Below are positions 7,431 through 15,438 of a stretch of DNA of 64,000 bases, one piece after another (the first letter of the stretch is position 1; every line of letters begins with the position of its first letter). A program made the translations under genes and the position numbers. The stretch spans positions 1-64,000 of the forward strand of contig NZ_JAGGOW010000120.1 in NCBI RefSeq assembly GCF_018614135.1. The letters run 5' to 3'. Below the pieces are notes generated by a model. It had not been told where the DNA came from. It ran no database searches and saw only the letters and a list, made by a program, of their open reading frames with translations. The stretch comes from Streptomyces sp. ISL-66 (GTDB taxonomy: Bacteria > Actinomycetota > Actinomycetes > Streptomycetales > Streptomycetaceae).

Positions 7431-7841
7431 GTGAGGCGGACGAGGGTGGGCGCCGTCCTCTGGGTATGCGTCACGGGTGCGCTCGTGACCGCCTGCGGGG
7501 CGTCCGCCGCCCGCGTGGAAGGGGCGCAGTCGGCCGGCGAGGCCTTCGTACGGGCCCTTTCGGCCGGAGAAAACGAAAAGGCCTGCCGGCTCCTGGCACC
7601 GGAAACCCTGCGGCAGCTCCAGGACGACGAGCAGAAACCGTGCGCACAGGCGCTGACGGGGGAGGAGCTGCCGAGGTCGGGAGCGGTGCTCGCCACTGAG
7701 GTGTACGGGCGCCAGGCCATGCTGCGGCTCGACGGCGACACGGTGTTCCTGTCCCGGTTCAGCGGCGGGTGGAAGGTTGTGGCGGCCGGCTGCACCCCCC
7801 AGGGGGAACAGCCCTACCAGTGCACGCTGAAGGGCGGCTGA
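7431..7841 (+). CDS. Small lipoprotein of unknown function
   Basis: A 136-residue predicted secreted lipoprotein. The first 17 residues (positively charged MRRTR then VGAVLWVCVTGAL) form a signal peptide ending in the lipobox VTAC-G, so Cys23 or thereabouts should be lipidated. The mature part is helical then strand-rich (SAGEAFVRALSAGENEKACRLL, then GDTVFLSRFSGGWKVVAAGC), resembling the NTF2-like/DUF4878 layout of many actinobacterial lipoproteins. Four further cysteines could form two disulphides. The start codon is GTG with only a weak upstream purine stretch. Two bases after its stop comes a tiny membrane peptide gene, then DUF6766, so the three are probably one transcript. Confidence 0.75.
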   Translation: MRRTRVGAVLWVCVTGALVTACGASAARVEGAQSAGEAFVRALSAGENEKACRLLAPETLRQLQDDEQKPCAQALTGEELPRSGAVLATEVYGRQAMLRLDGDTVFLSRFSGGWKVVAAGCTPQGEQPYQCTLKGG

Positions 7842-7843
7842 CG

Positions 7844-7927
7844 ATGCGCTTCCTGTTTGTGACCTGCCTCGTCGTGGTGGTCGGCGGACTGGGGTACTTC
7901 ATCGCGATCGGAGCGATGCACCGATGA
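7844..7927 (+). CDS. 27-residue single-pass membrane peptide
   Basis: MRFLFVTCLVVVVGGLGYFIAIG followed by AMHR and stop: one transmembrane helix and almost nothing else. It starts two bases after the lipoprotein stop and its TGA overlaps the ATG of the DUF6766 gene (ATGA). It is therefore very likely translated, or at least serves to couple translation of DUF6766. It is too short for standard gene callers. Function is unknown; a subunit of the DUF6766 membrane protein is a reasonable guess. Confidence 0.65.
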   Translation: MRFLFVTCLVVVVGGLGYFIAIGAMHR

Positions 7928-8628
7928 GCGACGACCGGCAGCAGGAGCGGCAGACCCGCGGTTTCTGGCGGGACAACAGCCTCACCCTCACCTTCGGGAC
8001 GGCGTTCCTGCTGGTCCTGGTCGGGCAGGCGATCGCCGGACACGCCGAGTTCAACGACCAGCTCACCGTCGACGGGCTCCAGCGCATCAGCCTGGGCGAG
8101 TACGTGACCACCTCGGATTTCGCCGTGGACGTCACCGAGAACTGGCAGTCGGAGTTCCTCCAGTTCTTCCTCTTCATCTTCGGCACCGTCTGGCTCGTCC
8201 AGCGGGGTTCCCCCGAGTCCAAGGAGCTCCACAAGACCGGAACCGAGTCGGACCGGGAACAGCGGCTGGGCGACCACGCGCAGGCGGACTCGCCCCGTTG
8301 GGCCGGCACGAAGGACTGGCGGCAGCGGCTGTACGCGCGCTCCCTCGGGCTGGTCATGGGCTGCCTGTTCGTGGCCTCGTGGTTCGCGCAGTCGATCACG
8401 GGCATGGCGGCGTACGACGAACAGCGGCTCCGGCAGCTGCAAGACCCCGTCGGATGGGGTGCCTACCTCGCTCAGCCGGACTTCTGGAGCCGCACCCTGC
8501 AGAACTGGCAGTCCGAGCTCCTGGCCGTCGCCGCGATGGTCATCCTGTCCGTCTACCTGCGCCAGCGCGGCTCACCCGAGTCCAAGCCCGTCGGCGCCCC
8601 CCACACGTCCACCGGCGTCGAGGGCTGA
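7924..8628 (+). CDS. DUF6766 family membrane protein with internal duplication
   Basis: A 234-residue integral membrane protein of unknown function that matches the actinobacterial DUF6766 pattern. It consists of two similar halves, each made of an N-terminal hydrophobic helix (TFGTAFLLVLVGQAIAGHAE; LVMGCLFVASWFAQSITGMAAYDEQ), a soluble stretch, and the signature NWQSE(F/L)L...(W/Y)L(V/R)QRGSPESK ending the half. The linker between halves (about residues 100-130) is charged and probably cytosolic. The duplicated RGSPESK sits just after the last helix of each half. Start overlaps the 27-residue peptide gene. Confidence 0.85.
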   Translation: MSDDRQQERQTRGFWRDNSLTLTFGTAFLLVLVGQAIAGHAEFNDQLTVDGLQRISLGEYVTTSDFAVDVTENWQSEFLQFFLFIFGTVWLVQRGSPESKELHKTGTESDREQRLGDHAQADSPRWAGTKDWRQRLYARSLGLVMGCLFVASWFAQSITGMAAYDEQRLRQLQDPVGWGAYLAQPDFWSRTLQNWQSELLAVAAMVILSVYLRQRGSPESKPVGAPHTSTGVEG

Positions 8629-8713
8629 CGGTCCTGGGCGCGCGGCGCGTGGGGAAAACGACGGGACGACGGACGGGGGAGTGGTACGGGGAGCGGGCGG
8701 GTAGCCGCCCCGC

Positions 8714-9169
8714 ATGTACGAGGCCCACGACACAACGGAAATGGCCGTCATCGGGTCGCTGGACGAGCTGGGCGGCCTGCTGGCGGACCGGCGCGGGCTG
8801 TACGTGCGCTGGTCCATGGGCCCCCAGGCCGATCTTCCCGAGCCGTCGAGCCGGGACGAGCTCACCGGTGTGGAGCTGCCGGGTCTGTCGGCGAACCCCA
8901 TGGACATCGAGGACTGGTGGGGCGAGCGGCCCCTCCGCACGTGGGCCGCGCGGCGCCTGTACGACTACTCCCACCTGCCGGTCGTCAAGGACCGCCGGGT
9001 GAGGCCGTGGCTGCTGTACGGCGCGGAGGTCGGCCGCGGGCCCGACAACGAACCCCTCGTTCGGGACGTGGAGCCGCTGGGCTGGATCGACCGGAAGGTC
9101 ATCGCCGAGGCGCAAGAGGAGATCGAGCGGCAGCAAGGGGCATGGGGCCCGCTCGACCGCCACGGCTGA
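8714..9169 (+). CDS. DUF6098 family protein
   Basis: A 151-residue soluble protein. The conserved features I recognise are LYVRWSMGP near residue 30, SRDELTGVELPGLSANPMD near 48-65 and EDWWGERPLRTWAARRLYDY near 66, typical of a small streptomycete-restricted family (DUF6098) of unknown function. A long C-terminal helix (KVIAEAQEEIERQQGAW) closes the protein. No catalytic motif is visible. The ATG is preceded by a short GGGCGG/CCGCCC stem that would cover the ribosome-binding region rather than by a clear Shine-Dalgarno, so initiation may be structure-controlled. Confidence 0.7.
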   Translation: MYEAHDTTEMAVIGSLDELGGLLADRRGLYVRWSMGPQADLPEPSSRDELTGVELPGLSANPMDIEDWWGERPLRTWAARRLYDYSHLPVVKDRRVRPWLLYGAEVGRGPDNEPLVRDVEPLGWIDRKVIAEAQEEIERQQGAWGPLDRHG

Positions 9170-9305
9170 TGGGCGCCGCCGGCCCCGTACCGGTTGGACT
9201 CGAAATCGGGGGCGTCCGGGGATGGATGCCCGTCCGGTTGCTGGGTAGCCGCGCCGTGACGACAGGCTGCACACGTCCAAGAGGAGGCAGGCAGGTGATC
9301 ACGTC

Positions 9306-9719
9306 ATGAGCACGATAGAGCGGCGGGCTCACACCACCGAAGAACCCGTGGGAGTACTGGTCTCGCGCGCTTCCCAGCAGATTTCGGAGCTGATTCGCGA
9401 GGAGATGCAGCTGGCCCGCGCGGAAATGGCGCAGAAGGGGAGGCGCTTCGGCAAGGGCGGTGGTCTTTTCGGCGCGGCAGGGCTCATCGGCATCCTGGCG
9501 GCGCAGGCCTTCACCGCGACGTGCGTCGCCGCCCTGGCCCTGGTACTCCCGCTGTGGGCTTCGGCCCTCCTCGTCGGGGCGGCGCTGGCCGCACTGGCGG
9601 CCGTCGTGGCCCTGTTCGGGAAGCAGCAGGTGGCCAAGGCCGGAACGCCCGCTCCGCAACAGGCCATCAAGAGCTTCAAAGCCGACCTGGCCGAGATCAA
9701 GGAGAAGGCACACCGATGA
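9306..9719 (+). CDS. Phage-holin-like (DUF1469) membrane protein
   Basis: A 137-residue member of the putative actinobacteriophage holin III/DUF1469 superfamily, which in streptomycetes is chromosomal and unrelated to phage lysis. The N-terminal amphipathic segment VGVLVSRASQQISELIREEMQLARAEM is the family signature. Two transmembrane helices follow (GLFGAAGLIGILAAQAFTAT and the Ala/Leu-rich stretch to about residue 105), then a Lys-rich soluble helix. Its ATG is followed downstream by an ATGA overlap with the DUF3618 gene, the standard pairing for these families. The pair is commonly associated with cell-envelope stress; the mechanism is unknown. Confidence 0.9.
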   Translation: MSTIERRAHTTEEPVGVLVSRASQQISELIREEMQLARAEMAQKGRRFGKGGGLFGAAGLIGILAAQAFTATCVAALALVLPLWASALLVGAALAALAAVVALFGKQQVAKAGTPAPQQAIKSFKADLAEIKEKAHR

Positions 9720-10183
9720 CCAACGAACGTCGAACCGACATCGGCACGCCCGCCCCCCATGAGTTGCGCGAGCAGGTGGAACACACCCGCGAAGAGCTCG
9801 GGCGGACCATCGAGGCGCTGGCGGGCAAGGCGGACGTCAAAGCGCAGGCGAGGGGCAAGGCCGAGGCCGTCAAGGAGCGGGCGGTCGAGAAGGCCGCCCA
9901 GGTCAGCGACCAGATCCGGGCCAAGGCGGAGCAGGCCGCGCACCTGGTGGCGGACAAGGCGCCCGCTCCCGTCGCGGACAGGGCGGCCCAGGCATCCAGC
10001 GTGGTCGCCCATGCGACGCTCCGCGCCGGTCAGCTCGCTGCGGAGAAGACTCCCGAGCCCGTCCGGCAGAAGGCCGGCCAGGCGGCGGGGGCGGCGCGCG
10101 CCAACCGCACGCCGCTGCTCGTGGCCGGGACGGCCCTGCTCGTCTTCCTGCTGGTGAGGCGCAGCCGACGGCTTTGCCGATGA
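9716..10183 (+). CDS. DUF3618 domain-containing, apolipoprotein-like helical protein
   Basis: A 155-residue protein with the DUF3618 motif HELREQVEHTREELGRTIEALAGKADVKA at residues 15-43. It is followed by a long, Ala/Lys/Glu-rich series of amphipathic repeats (KAEAVKERAVEKAAQVSDQIRAKAEQAAH) and one C-terminal hydrophobic helix (TPLLVAGTALLVFLLV) with a basic tail. It is therefore tail-anchored, with the helical rod on the cytoplasmic side. It is translationally coupled to the holin-like gene by ATGA. The two probably act together at the membrane. Confidence 0.9.
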   Translation: MTNERRTDIGTPAPHELREQVEHTREELGRTIEALAGKADVKAQARGKAEAVKERAVEKAAQVSDQIRAKAEQAAHLVADKAPAPVADRAAQASSVVAHATLRAGQLAAEKTPEPVRQKAGQAAGAARANRTPLLVAGTALLVFLLVRRSRRLCR

Positions 10184-10431
10184 CCAAGGCCGCCCATGCG
10201 CGCGGGCGCCCGTAGGCCCGGGTCCGACCGCTGCCGCGCGTCGCCCCGCCGCGCCCCGCGGCGAGCGGTCGGGCACCCGCTCCGCTCGCGGTTCCATGTC
10301 TGGCGATTCCGACCGACTCCTCCGACGCGGCACATGGATCAAGCCGATGAGGGCAGCCGCAGAGCAGGACGAACGAGCGGTTGACCGACGCGGGGGAAGC
10401 GCGGCACCGCCGCTCGAAGGAGTGTTGAGCC

Positions 10432-10521
10432 ATGAACACGCTTGAGGCTGGTGAAGGCGGCGAAGCCGCAGGGTCACACCTTCGGCACCCGGCAGCAGGG
10501 GGTGCCCCATGTGTGGCCTGA
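10432..10521 (+). CDS. 29-codon leader peptide upstream of the amidotransferase gene
   Basis: A short frame beginning MNTLEAGEGGEAAGS has AAGGAG nine bases before its ATG and ends 13 bases inside the amidotransferase gene, whose own ribosome-binding site is poor. Translation of the leader would therefore deliver ribosomes to the amidotransferase start. The peptide is Gly/Ala/Glu-rich without runs of a single regulatory amino acid, so coupling is more likely than classical attenuation. Confidence 0.5.
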   Translation: MNTLEAGEGGEAAGSHLRHPAAGGAPCVA

Positions 10522-12290
10522 GCGGTGAGGTGAGGTTCGACGGCAGACATCCGGACCTGGCTGCAATCGAACGGATGACCGACAATCTGGAGGCGCGCGG
10601 GCCCGACGGGCGCGGCGCCTGGTCGCAGGGGCCGGCGGCCCTCGGGCACCGGCGCCTGAAGATCATCGACCTTACGGAGAACGGCGCCCAGCCCATGACG
10701 GATACCCGAGCGGGCATCACCGGTGTCTTCAACGGGTGCATCTACAACTACAAGGACCTCCGGAGGCGCCTCGAAGGGCTCGGACACCGGTTCTTCTCCG
10801 ACTCGGACACCGAGGTCCTCCTCAAGGCCTACGCCGAGTGGCGGACCGGATGCGTCGAGTTCCTGTACGGGATGTTCGCCTTCGCCGTGGTCGAGCACCA
10901 CACCGGGCGCACGGTCCTGGGCCGGGACCGCCTGGGCGTGAAACCCCTGTACGTGAACCAGACCGCGGAGCGCCTGCGCTTCGCCTCCTCGCTGCCGGCG
11001 CTCCTTGCGGGCGGCGGCGTGAACACGGATCTCGACCCCGTCGCGCTGCACCAGTACCTCAGCTGGCACGGCACCGTCGTCGCGCCCCGGACCGTACTCG
11101 CCGGCGTTCGCAAGCTGGCCCCCGCGACCGTACGTGTCATCGAGCGCGACGGCACCTACCGCGACCACTGCTACTGGCAGCCCTCCTACACCCGGCGGGC
11201 CGACTTCGGCGCGGACCCGGCCGCGTGGCAGGACGCGGTGCTCGATGCGCTGCGCACCGCGGTGCGGCGCCGCATGGTCGCGGACGTGCCGGTGGGCGTC
11301 CTGCTCTCCGGGGGGCTCGACTCCAGTCTGATCGTGGCACTGCTGGCAGAGGCGGGGCAGCAGGACCTGACGACCTTCGCCATGGGCTTCGAGGCGGAGA
11401 ACGGCGAGGAGGGCGACGAATTCGCCTACTCCGACCTGGTGGCCCGACAGTTCTCGACCGACCACCGCCAGTTCATGATTCCCTCCGACCGGCTGCCGAC
11501 GGCCCTGGACGCGGCGATCGCCGCGATGAGCGAACCGATGGTGAGTCACGACTCCGTCGCGTTCTACTTGCTGGCGGAACAGGTCACCAAGGATGCCAAG
11601 GTGGTCCTGTGCGGGCAGGGCGCGGACGAGGTGTTCGCCGGATACCACTGGTACCCGCGCATCGCGTCCGCCGATCGGGCCGACGCGAGTGACTCCTACA
11701 GCGACGTGTACTTCGACCGTTCGCACGCCGACCTCCTGCGGATGGTGCGGCCGGGGGTCCTCACCGGCCCCGACCCGTCCCGCGGCTTCGTCCGGGCACA
11801 CATGGCGGCCCCGGGCGCCGAGAGCGCACTGGACGCGGCGCTGCGCCTGGACGTGCACGCGATGATGATCGACGACCCCGTCAAACGGGTCGACAACATG
11901 ACCATGGCATGGGGCCTGGAGGCGCGCGTACCGTTCCTCGACCACGAACTCGTGGAGCTGGCCGCGGCCTGCCCGCCCGAACTCAAGCTCGCCGACGGCG
12001 GCAAGGGAGTGCTCAAGGGCATCGGACGCCGGATCCTCCCGAGACAGGTCGTGGACCGGCCCAAGGGATACTTTCCGGTCCCCGCCGTACGGCACATGGC
12101 CGCTCCCGTCCTGGCGCGGGTGCGTGCGGCCCTGTCCGCCCCGGAGGCCCGTAGACGGGGCATCTTCGAGCAGGACTTCCTGGACGCGCTCCTGGCGGCG
12201 CCCGACCTCCATCGCACCAAGCGCGGCGCGAACACGCTCTGGCAGGTGGCGTCGCTGGAGATGTGGCTGCAGGCGCACGGAGTCGACTGA
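10509..12290 (+). CDS. N-acetylglutaminylglutamine amidotransferase (AsnB-type)
   Basis: A 593-residue asparagine-synthetase-like enzyme. The class II glutaminase domain starts with the catalytic Cys2 (MCGLSGEVRFDGR) and has RGPDGRGAW and FNGCIYNYKDL. The C-terminal synthetase domain has the PP-loop LLSGGLDSSLI at about residue 263 and GQGADEVFAGYHWYP near 370. The last motif, plus EPMVSHDSVAFYLL and RRILPRQVVDRPKGYFPVP, distinguishes the branch that amidates N-acetylglutaminylglutamine to the osmoprotectant NAGGN from ordinary asparagine synthetase. The usual partner (a fused acetyltransferase/ligase) is not adjacent here. The surrounding stress genes fit an osmolyte role. Confidence 0.85.
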   Translation: MCGLSGEVRFDGRHPDLAAIERMTDNLEARGPDGRGAWSQGPAALGHRRLKIIDLTENGAQPMTDTRAGITGVFNGCIYNYKDLRRRLEGLGHRFFSDSDTEVLLKAYAEWRTGCVEFLYGMFAFAVVEHHTGRTVLGRDRLGVKPLYVNQTAERLRFASSLPALLAGGGVNTDLDPVALHQYLSWHGTVVAPRTVLAGVRKLAPATVRVIERDGTYRDHCYWQPSYTRRADFGADPAAWQDAVLDALRTAVRRRMVADVPVGVLLSGGLDSSLIVALLAEAGQQDLTTFAMGFEAENGEEGDEFAYSDLVARQFSTDHRQFMIPSDRLPTALDAAIAAMSEPMVSHDSVAFYLLAEQVTKDAKVVLCGQGADEVFAGYHWYPRIASADRADASDSYSDVYFDRSHADLLRMVRPGVLTGPDPSRGFVRAHMAAPGAESALDAALRLDVHAMMIDDPVKRVDNMTMAWGLEARVPFLDHELVELAAACPPELKLADGGKGVLKGIGRRILPRQVVDRPKGYFPVPAVRHMAAPVLARVRAALSAPEARRRGIFEQDFLDALLAAPDLHRTKRGANTLWQVASLEMWLQAHGVD

Positions 12291-12436
12291 CGTGTGAACG
12301 AGCCGGCCGCGGTGGGGCGGCCTGCCGTTCGGTGCGCGTCCGGCGTGTCGCCGTGCATGCCCGCCGCGAGGGAGGGTACGACCCTTCCCGTACGAGCTGC
12401 GTCGCGGAAGCGGCCGGAGGGCGAGGAGTGTCGGAA

Positions 12437-12811
12437 GTGATTCGAAAGTTGCAGGCGGTGGCGCTGGACTGCGCCGATGCGGTACGGCTCGCCGAGTTCT
12501 ACGCGGATCTGCTCGGCGGCCGGGTGGTCGCGGACCCCGACGATGCCGACTGGGTCGAGGTGCACGGGTTCGAGGGGACACCGCTGGCCTGCCAGCGGGT
12601 GGACGGCTACCGGCCGCCCGAATGGCCCGGCCAGGAGCGCCCGCAACAGCTCCACCTGGACTTCGACGTGGACGACCTCGACGGAGAGGAGAAGCGCGCG
12701 CTCGCTCTCGGCGCGACCGTGCTGGAGCGGACGGACCAGCTCCACCCCGAGGCCAACTGGCGGGTCTACGCGGACCCGGCCGGCCATCCGTTCTGCCTCT
12801 GCCTGCACTGA
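12437..12811 (+). CDS. VOC/glyoxalase-like protein
   Basis: A 124-residue vicinal-oxygen-chelate fold protein of the Glyoxalase_6 type. It has a first beta-alpha-beta unit LQAVALDCADAVRLAEFYADLLGG, the mid-protein QQLHLDFDVDDLDGEEKRAL, and the C-terminal VYADPAGHPFCLCLH with the usual metal-site His/Glu positions. Many members in streptomycetes are uncharacterised or act in self-resistance and small-molecule binding. I chose the GTG with GAGGAG eight bases upstream; another GTG nine bases earlier is possible. It is followed by a strong hairpin and not obviously in operon with the amidotransferase 146 bases away. Confidence 0.82.
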   Translation: MIRKLQAVALDCADAVRLAEFYADLLGGRVVADPDDADWVEVHGFEGTPLACQRVDGYRPPEWPGQERPQQLHLDFDVDDLDGEEKRALALGATVLERTDQLHPEANWRVYADPAGHPFCLCLH

Positions 12812-12852
12812 GGCCGTCTGCGTCGGCGGACCACCGGTCCGCCGACGGCCTC
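12812..12852. terminator. Hairpin terminator after the VOC gene
   Basis: A perfect 11-base stem GTCGGCGGACC/GGTCCGCCGAC (12822-12832 and 12836-12846) with a three-base loop is extended by GAGGCC/GGCCTC. It begins immediately after the VOC stop codon. Confidence 0.8.
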
Positions 12853-12896
12853 CAATTCATTTGCCGCAGGCCGGCCGGGTCGGATAAGAAGCCTGC

Positions 12897-13439
12897 ATGC
12901 TAAAGGGCAGCACGGTCGGGCTGAGAGCCCGGCACGAGGAAGACATCCCGGTCCTGCGGGCCGAACTCTACGACGACGTGGTCAACTCCGCGCGGGCCGA
13001 GGGCCGGCCGTGGCGGCCGATCGCGCCGGGTTCGAAGGACTCCCGGCTCGTGGTGGACGAGGAGGAGCAGGGGCACGTCCCCTTCTCCGTGGTGGAGCTG
13101 GGCGGCGGCGCGCTGATCGGCACAGCGACGCTCTGGGGCATCGACACCCACAACCGGTCCGCACGCATCGGGCTGGGCCTGCTGCCGTCCGCACGCGGCA
13201 AGGGCTACGGCACCGACGTGGTCGCGACGCTGTGCCACTACGGCTTCGTCGTGCGGAGCCTCCAGCGGCTGCAGATCGAGACGTTGTCGGACAACGCCGC
13301 AATGCTGCGCTCCGCCGAACGCAACGGCTTCGTCCGCGAGGGCGTGCTGCGCTCCTCGGCCTGGGTGATGGGCGAGTTCCTGGACGAGGTGCTCCTCGGG
13401 CTCCTCGTCCAGGACTGGAAGCCCGGCACGAAAGGCTAG
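12897..13439 (+). CDS. GNAT family N-acetyltransferase
   Basis: A 180-residue acetyltransferase of the RimJ/RimL-like GNAT group. It has the N-terminal GLRARHEEDIPVLRAELYDD, the acetyl-CoA pyrophosphate loop LLPSARGKGYGTDVVATLCHYGF near residue 97 (R-x-x-G-x-G/A), and the C-terminal ETLSDNAAMLRSAERNGFVREGVLR typical of RimJ-type enzymes. Substrate unknown. The ATG is preceded by GGATAAGAAG. The gene is single, between the VOC terminator and the hydrophilic repeat protein. Confidence 0.88.
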   Translation: MLKGSTVGLRARHEEDIPVLRAELYDDVVNSARAEGRPWRPIAPGSKDSRLVVDEEEQGHVPFSVVELGGGALIGTATLWGIDTHNRSARIGLGLLPSARGKGYGTDVVATLCHYGFVVRSLQRLQIETLSDNAAMLRSAERNGFVREGVLRSSAWVMGEFLDEVLLGLLVQDWKPGTKG

Positions 13440-13591
13440 ATGTGTGGTCCCGGTGCTCGGTCAGCTGCGTACCGGGGCGGCGGACGTCACCCGTGTGCCT
13501 CGCTTCGTAGCCGACATGATGCGGACCGTCATGGTGCGTGTCAGCGTGGTCCGGGGGGAATCCGTATCCCACGCACAAAGGAGTCGCCGTC

Positions 13592-13873
13592 ATGGGCGGT
13601 AGGCAGGACAGGCTGGACGACCGTCAGGAGCCGGGCAAGGGCCGCGAGGCGCAGGAGCACCATCGCGCCGGAGACCCGGCACAGCCTCAGCCGGGCAGGC
13701 CGTCCCGTGAGCAGGGACAGTCCCAGGGCCAGAAGCAGGGCCAGAAGCAGGGACAGCCCCAAGGCCAGAAGCAGGGACAGACACAGGGCCCGAAGCAGGG
13801 CCAGGAGGAGACCTCGCGCCGCCGCGAGGAAGACCTGCTGCGCGAAGAAGACCTGAACGACGAGGTGTTCTGA
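13592..13873 (+). CDS. Hydrophilic Gln/Gly/Lys-repeat protein (93 aa)
   Basis: Not a recognised family. The AAAGGAG ribosome-binding site lies nine bases before the ATG. The sequence is RLDDRQEPGKGREAQEHHRAGDP, then about five copies of a six-residue unit GQ(K/S/P/T)QGQ/P between residues 41 and 70, then a charged ETSRRREEDLLREEDLNDEVF tail. There are no hydrophobic core residues, so it should be intrinsically disordered and heat-soluble, like hydrophilins. Its first 24 residues are closely similar to the product at 20334-20519, making the two paralogues. The neighbourhood of stress proteins supports, but does not prove, a desiccation or osmotic role. Confidence 0.7.
   Translation: MGGRQDRLDDRQEPGKGREAQEHHRAGDPAQPQPGRPSREQGQSQGQKQGQKQGQPQGQKQGQTQGPKQGQEETSRRREEDLLREEDLNDEVF
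13713..13808. repeat. 18-bp-type tandem repeat coding Gly-Gln-Lys-Gln
   Basis: Repeated cagggccagaag / caggga(c)ag units run through the middle of the hydrophilic protein gene. The copies differ by single bases at third positions, so the repeat has been kept under coding constraint. The copy number is likely to vary among strains. Confidence 0.7.
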
Positions 13874-13899
13874 CCCTAGGAACACTCTCCCGCACGCGA

Positions 13900-13937
13900 A
13901 GAGCCCGGCCGGCCCGCAGTCACCCCGGCCGGGCTCT
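13900..13937. terminator. Bidirectional hairpin terminator
   Basis: Perfect 13-base arms AGAGCCCGGCCGG / CCGGCCGGGCTCT with a 12-base loop lie between the convergent hydrophilic-protein gene (plus) and the receptor gene (minus). Confidence 0.85.
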
Positions 13938-13955
13938 GTCGCGTCCTCCCCGGCG

Positions 13956-15434
13956 TCACTGTTCCTGGGGCGGTTTGCCCTCCGCCGCGGACACCTCGAC
14001 GAACTCGACCTGGCCCTTGCCGTTGAGGCGCAGGATGGGGACGGCCTTGTTGCGGGGATTGCCGTTGTTCTGGAAGGAGATGAACCCGCTGGCCCCGGCC
14101 ACCTGTTGGGTGCCGTCCATCTGGTGGAACATCCGGGCCACCGCGTCGCCCGCGACCTGCCCCTGCCAGCGGGCGGCCATCTGGATGCCGTGGGCCGCGG
14201 CGAGGACCGCGTCGTGGCCCATCAGGGCCCCGCCGTCCTCGCGGGGGTCGTGCGGGAACCACTGGTCCAGTAGCCCGCCCGGCTGGAAGTTCTTCGCGGA
14301 CGGCGCGGACACCGCCTGCGGCGCCGAGCGGTACATGTCGGGGTGGGAGAGGCCGGTGTAGAGCACCTCGATGCCCGTCCCGGCGGCCCGGGCGAGCTGC
14401 TCGGCGTTCAGGTTGGTCGTGTCGTCCCCGGTGAACACGGTGAACTGCTGGTCGGTGCAGCTGCGGTTGGAGAGCGCGTCCAGGAAGTGGGTGAGGTGCT
14501 GGCCGCGGCCCGCGAAGTAGACGAGCTGCGGGCGCTGCTGGCACAACTGCCCCGGCATGTAGCGCAGTTCGTTCTGCCAGGCGCTGCTGACGGAGGAGTC
14601 GTAGGTCATGCGCTCCGCGACGAGCCTGTGCTGGTCGCCGTCCTGGAAGGCCTTGGTGAAGGCGGTGCCGAGGGTGGAGGCGTAGAGGTCCCCCTTCGCC
14701 ACGTCCTGGATGACGACGGCGGTGGCGACGCCGCGCCGTTTGAGGTACCCGGCGCCCGCGTACGCCTCGTCCTCGTTGGTGGGGGCGATCCGGACGAAGC
14801 CGTTGATGCCCTGGATGTTCGTGGCGGTCAGCGTCGCTCCGACCATGGCGAGTCCGTGCTCGGAGAGGCGGCTTATGGCCGCGAGGTTCTCGTCCGTGCT
14901 GGGTCCGAGGCCGGCCACCGCGACGAGCCGGTCGGGGGAGTCCTTGCGGGCGATCAGCTCGTCGACGGTGTGTTTCCACTGGGTCGACTTGCTGCCCGGA
15001 TTGGCTATCAGCAGACGGATCTTGGGGCTGGCCGCGAGGTCGCCCTGGTTGTGCCGGTACTGGGCGAGGTAGGCGCCCTGGAGTTCGTGGCGGACGCCTT
15101 CGGCGGAGTTGCTGTCCCCGGCCGTGGTCGTGAAGGAGGTGAAGTAGGCGACGCTGACGTACGGTTCCTTGTCCGCGTTGGCGAGGACCCGGCGGTTCTC
15201 CTCTTCGATCTTCCTGCTGACGGCGTCGAGGTGCGGTGCGAAGACGTAGGAGCCGTCACTCACTCCCACGCACTCGTTGTCCGCGCCCAGTTCGACGACC
15301 CCGTCGGCGCATCTGGCCTGGCGTTCCTGCAGCCAGCCGACCCCCAGCCAGAGCGTCGCGACCAGGACGACGGCCGCGGCGGTGGCGAGGGCGACGCGGC
15401 GTACCACGTGCAGGGGCCATTCGAGTCTGGGCAC
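13956..15434 (-). CDS. Membrane-anchored periplasmic-binding-type receptor (Leu/Ile/Val-BP fold)
   Basis: A 492-residue protein with one N-terminal transmembrane anchor (ALATAAAVVLVATLWLGVGWL, residues 15-35) and no lipobox. An extracytoplasmic domain follows with the type I periplasmic-binding fold seen in branched-chain amino-acid receptors: VSVAYFTSF, LQGAYLAQY, VAVAGLGPSTDENLAAISRLSEHGL and the domain-2 switch NGFVRIAPTNEDEAYAGAGYL. No ABC permease or ATPase genes are near. Instead it follows, by four bases, a large cytosolic STAND-like protein, so it looks like the sensor half of a two-gene receptor system. Ligand unknown. Confidence 0.8.
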   Translation of the reverse strand: MPRLEWPLHVVRRVALATAAAVVLVATLWLGVGWLQERQARCADGVVELGADNECVGVSDGSYVFAPHLDAVSRKIEEENRRVLANADKEPYVSVAYFTSFTTTAGDSNSAEGVRHELQGAYLAQYRHNQGDLAASPKIRLLIANPGSKSTQWKHTVDELIARKDSPDRLVAVAGLGPSTDENLAAISRLSEHGLAMVGATLTATNIQGINGFVRIAPTNEDEAYAGAGYLKRRGVATAVVIQDVAKGDLYASTLGTAFTKAFQDGDQHRLVAERMTYDSSVSSAWQNELRYMPGQLCQQRPQLVYFAGRGQHLTHFLDALSNRSCTDQQFTVFTGDDTTNLNAEQLARAAGTGIEVLYTGLSHPDMYRSAPQAVSAPSAKNFQPGGLLDQWFPHDPREDGGALMGHDAVLAAAHGIQMAARWQGQVAGDAVARMFHQMDGTQQVAGASGFISFQNNGNPRNKAVPILRLNGKGQVEFVEVSAAEGKPPQEQ

Positions 15435-15438
15435 GTGT

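Noticed and set aside
9306-10183. Prophage remnant suggested by the holin-like gene
   Set aside because: DUF1469 proteins are ordinary chromosomal genes paired with DUF3618 in actinomycetes; no integrase, terminase or structural genes are present.
9903-12860. 985-codon minus-strand frame antisense to the amidotransferase
   Set aside because: Shadow frame; the plus strand has the catalytic Cys2 and PP-loop, and the minus product has no recognisable domain.
13713-13808. CRISPR-like array
   Set aside because: The repeats are contiguous, short, in-frame coding units with no spacers.
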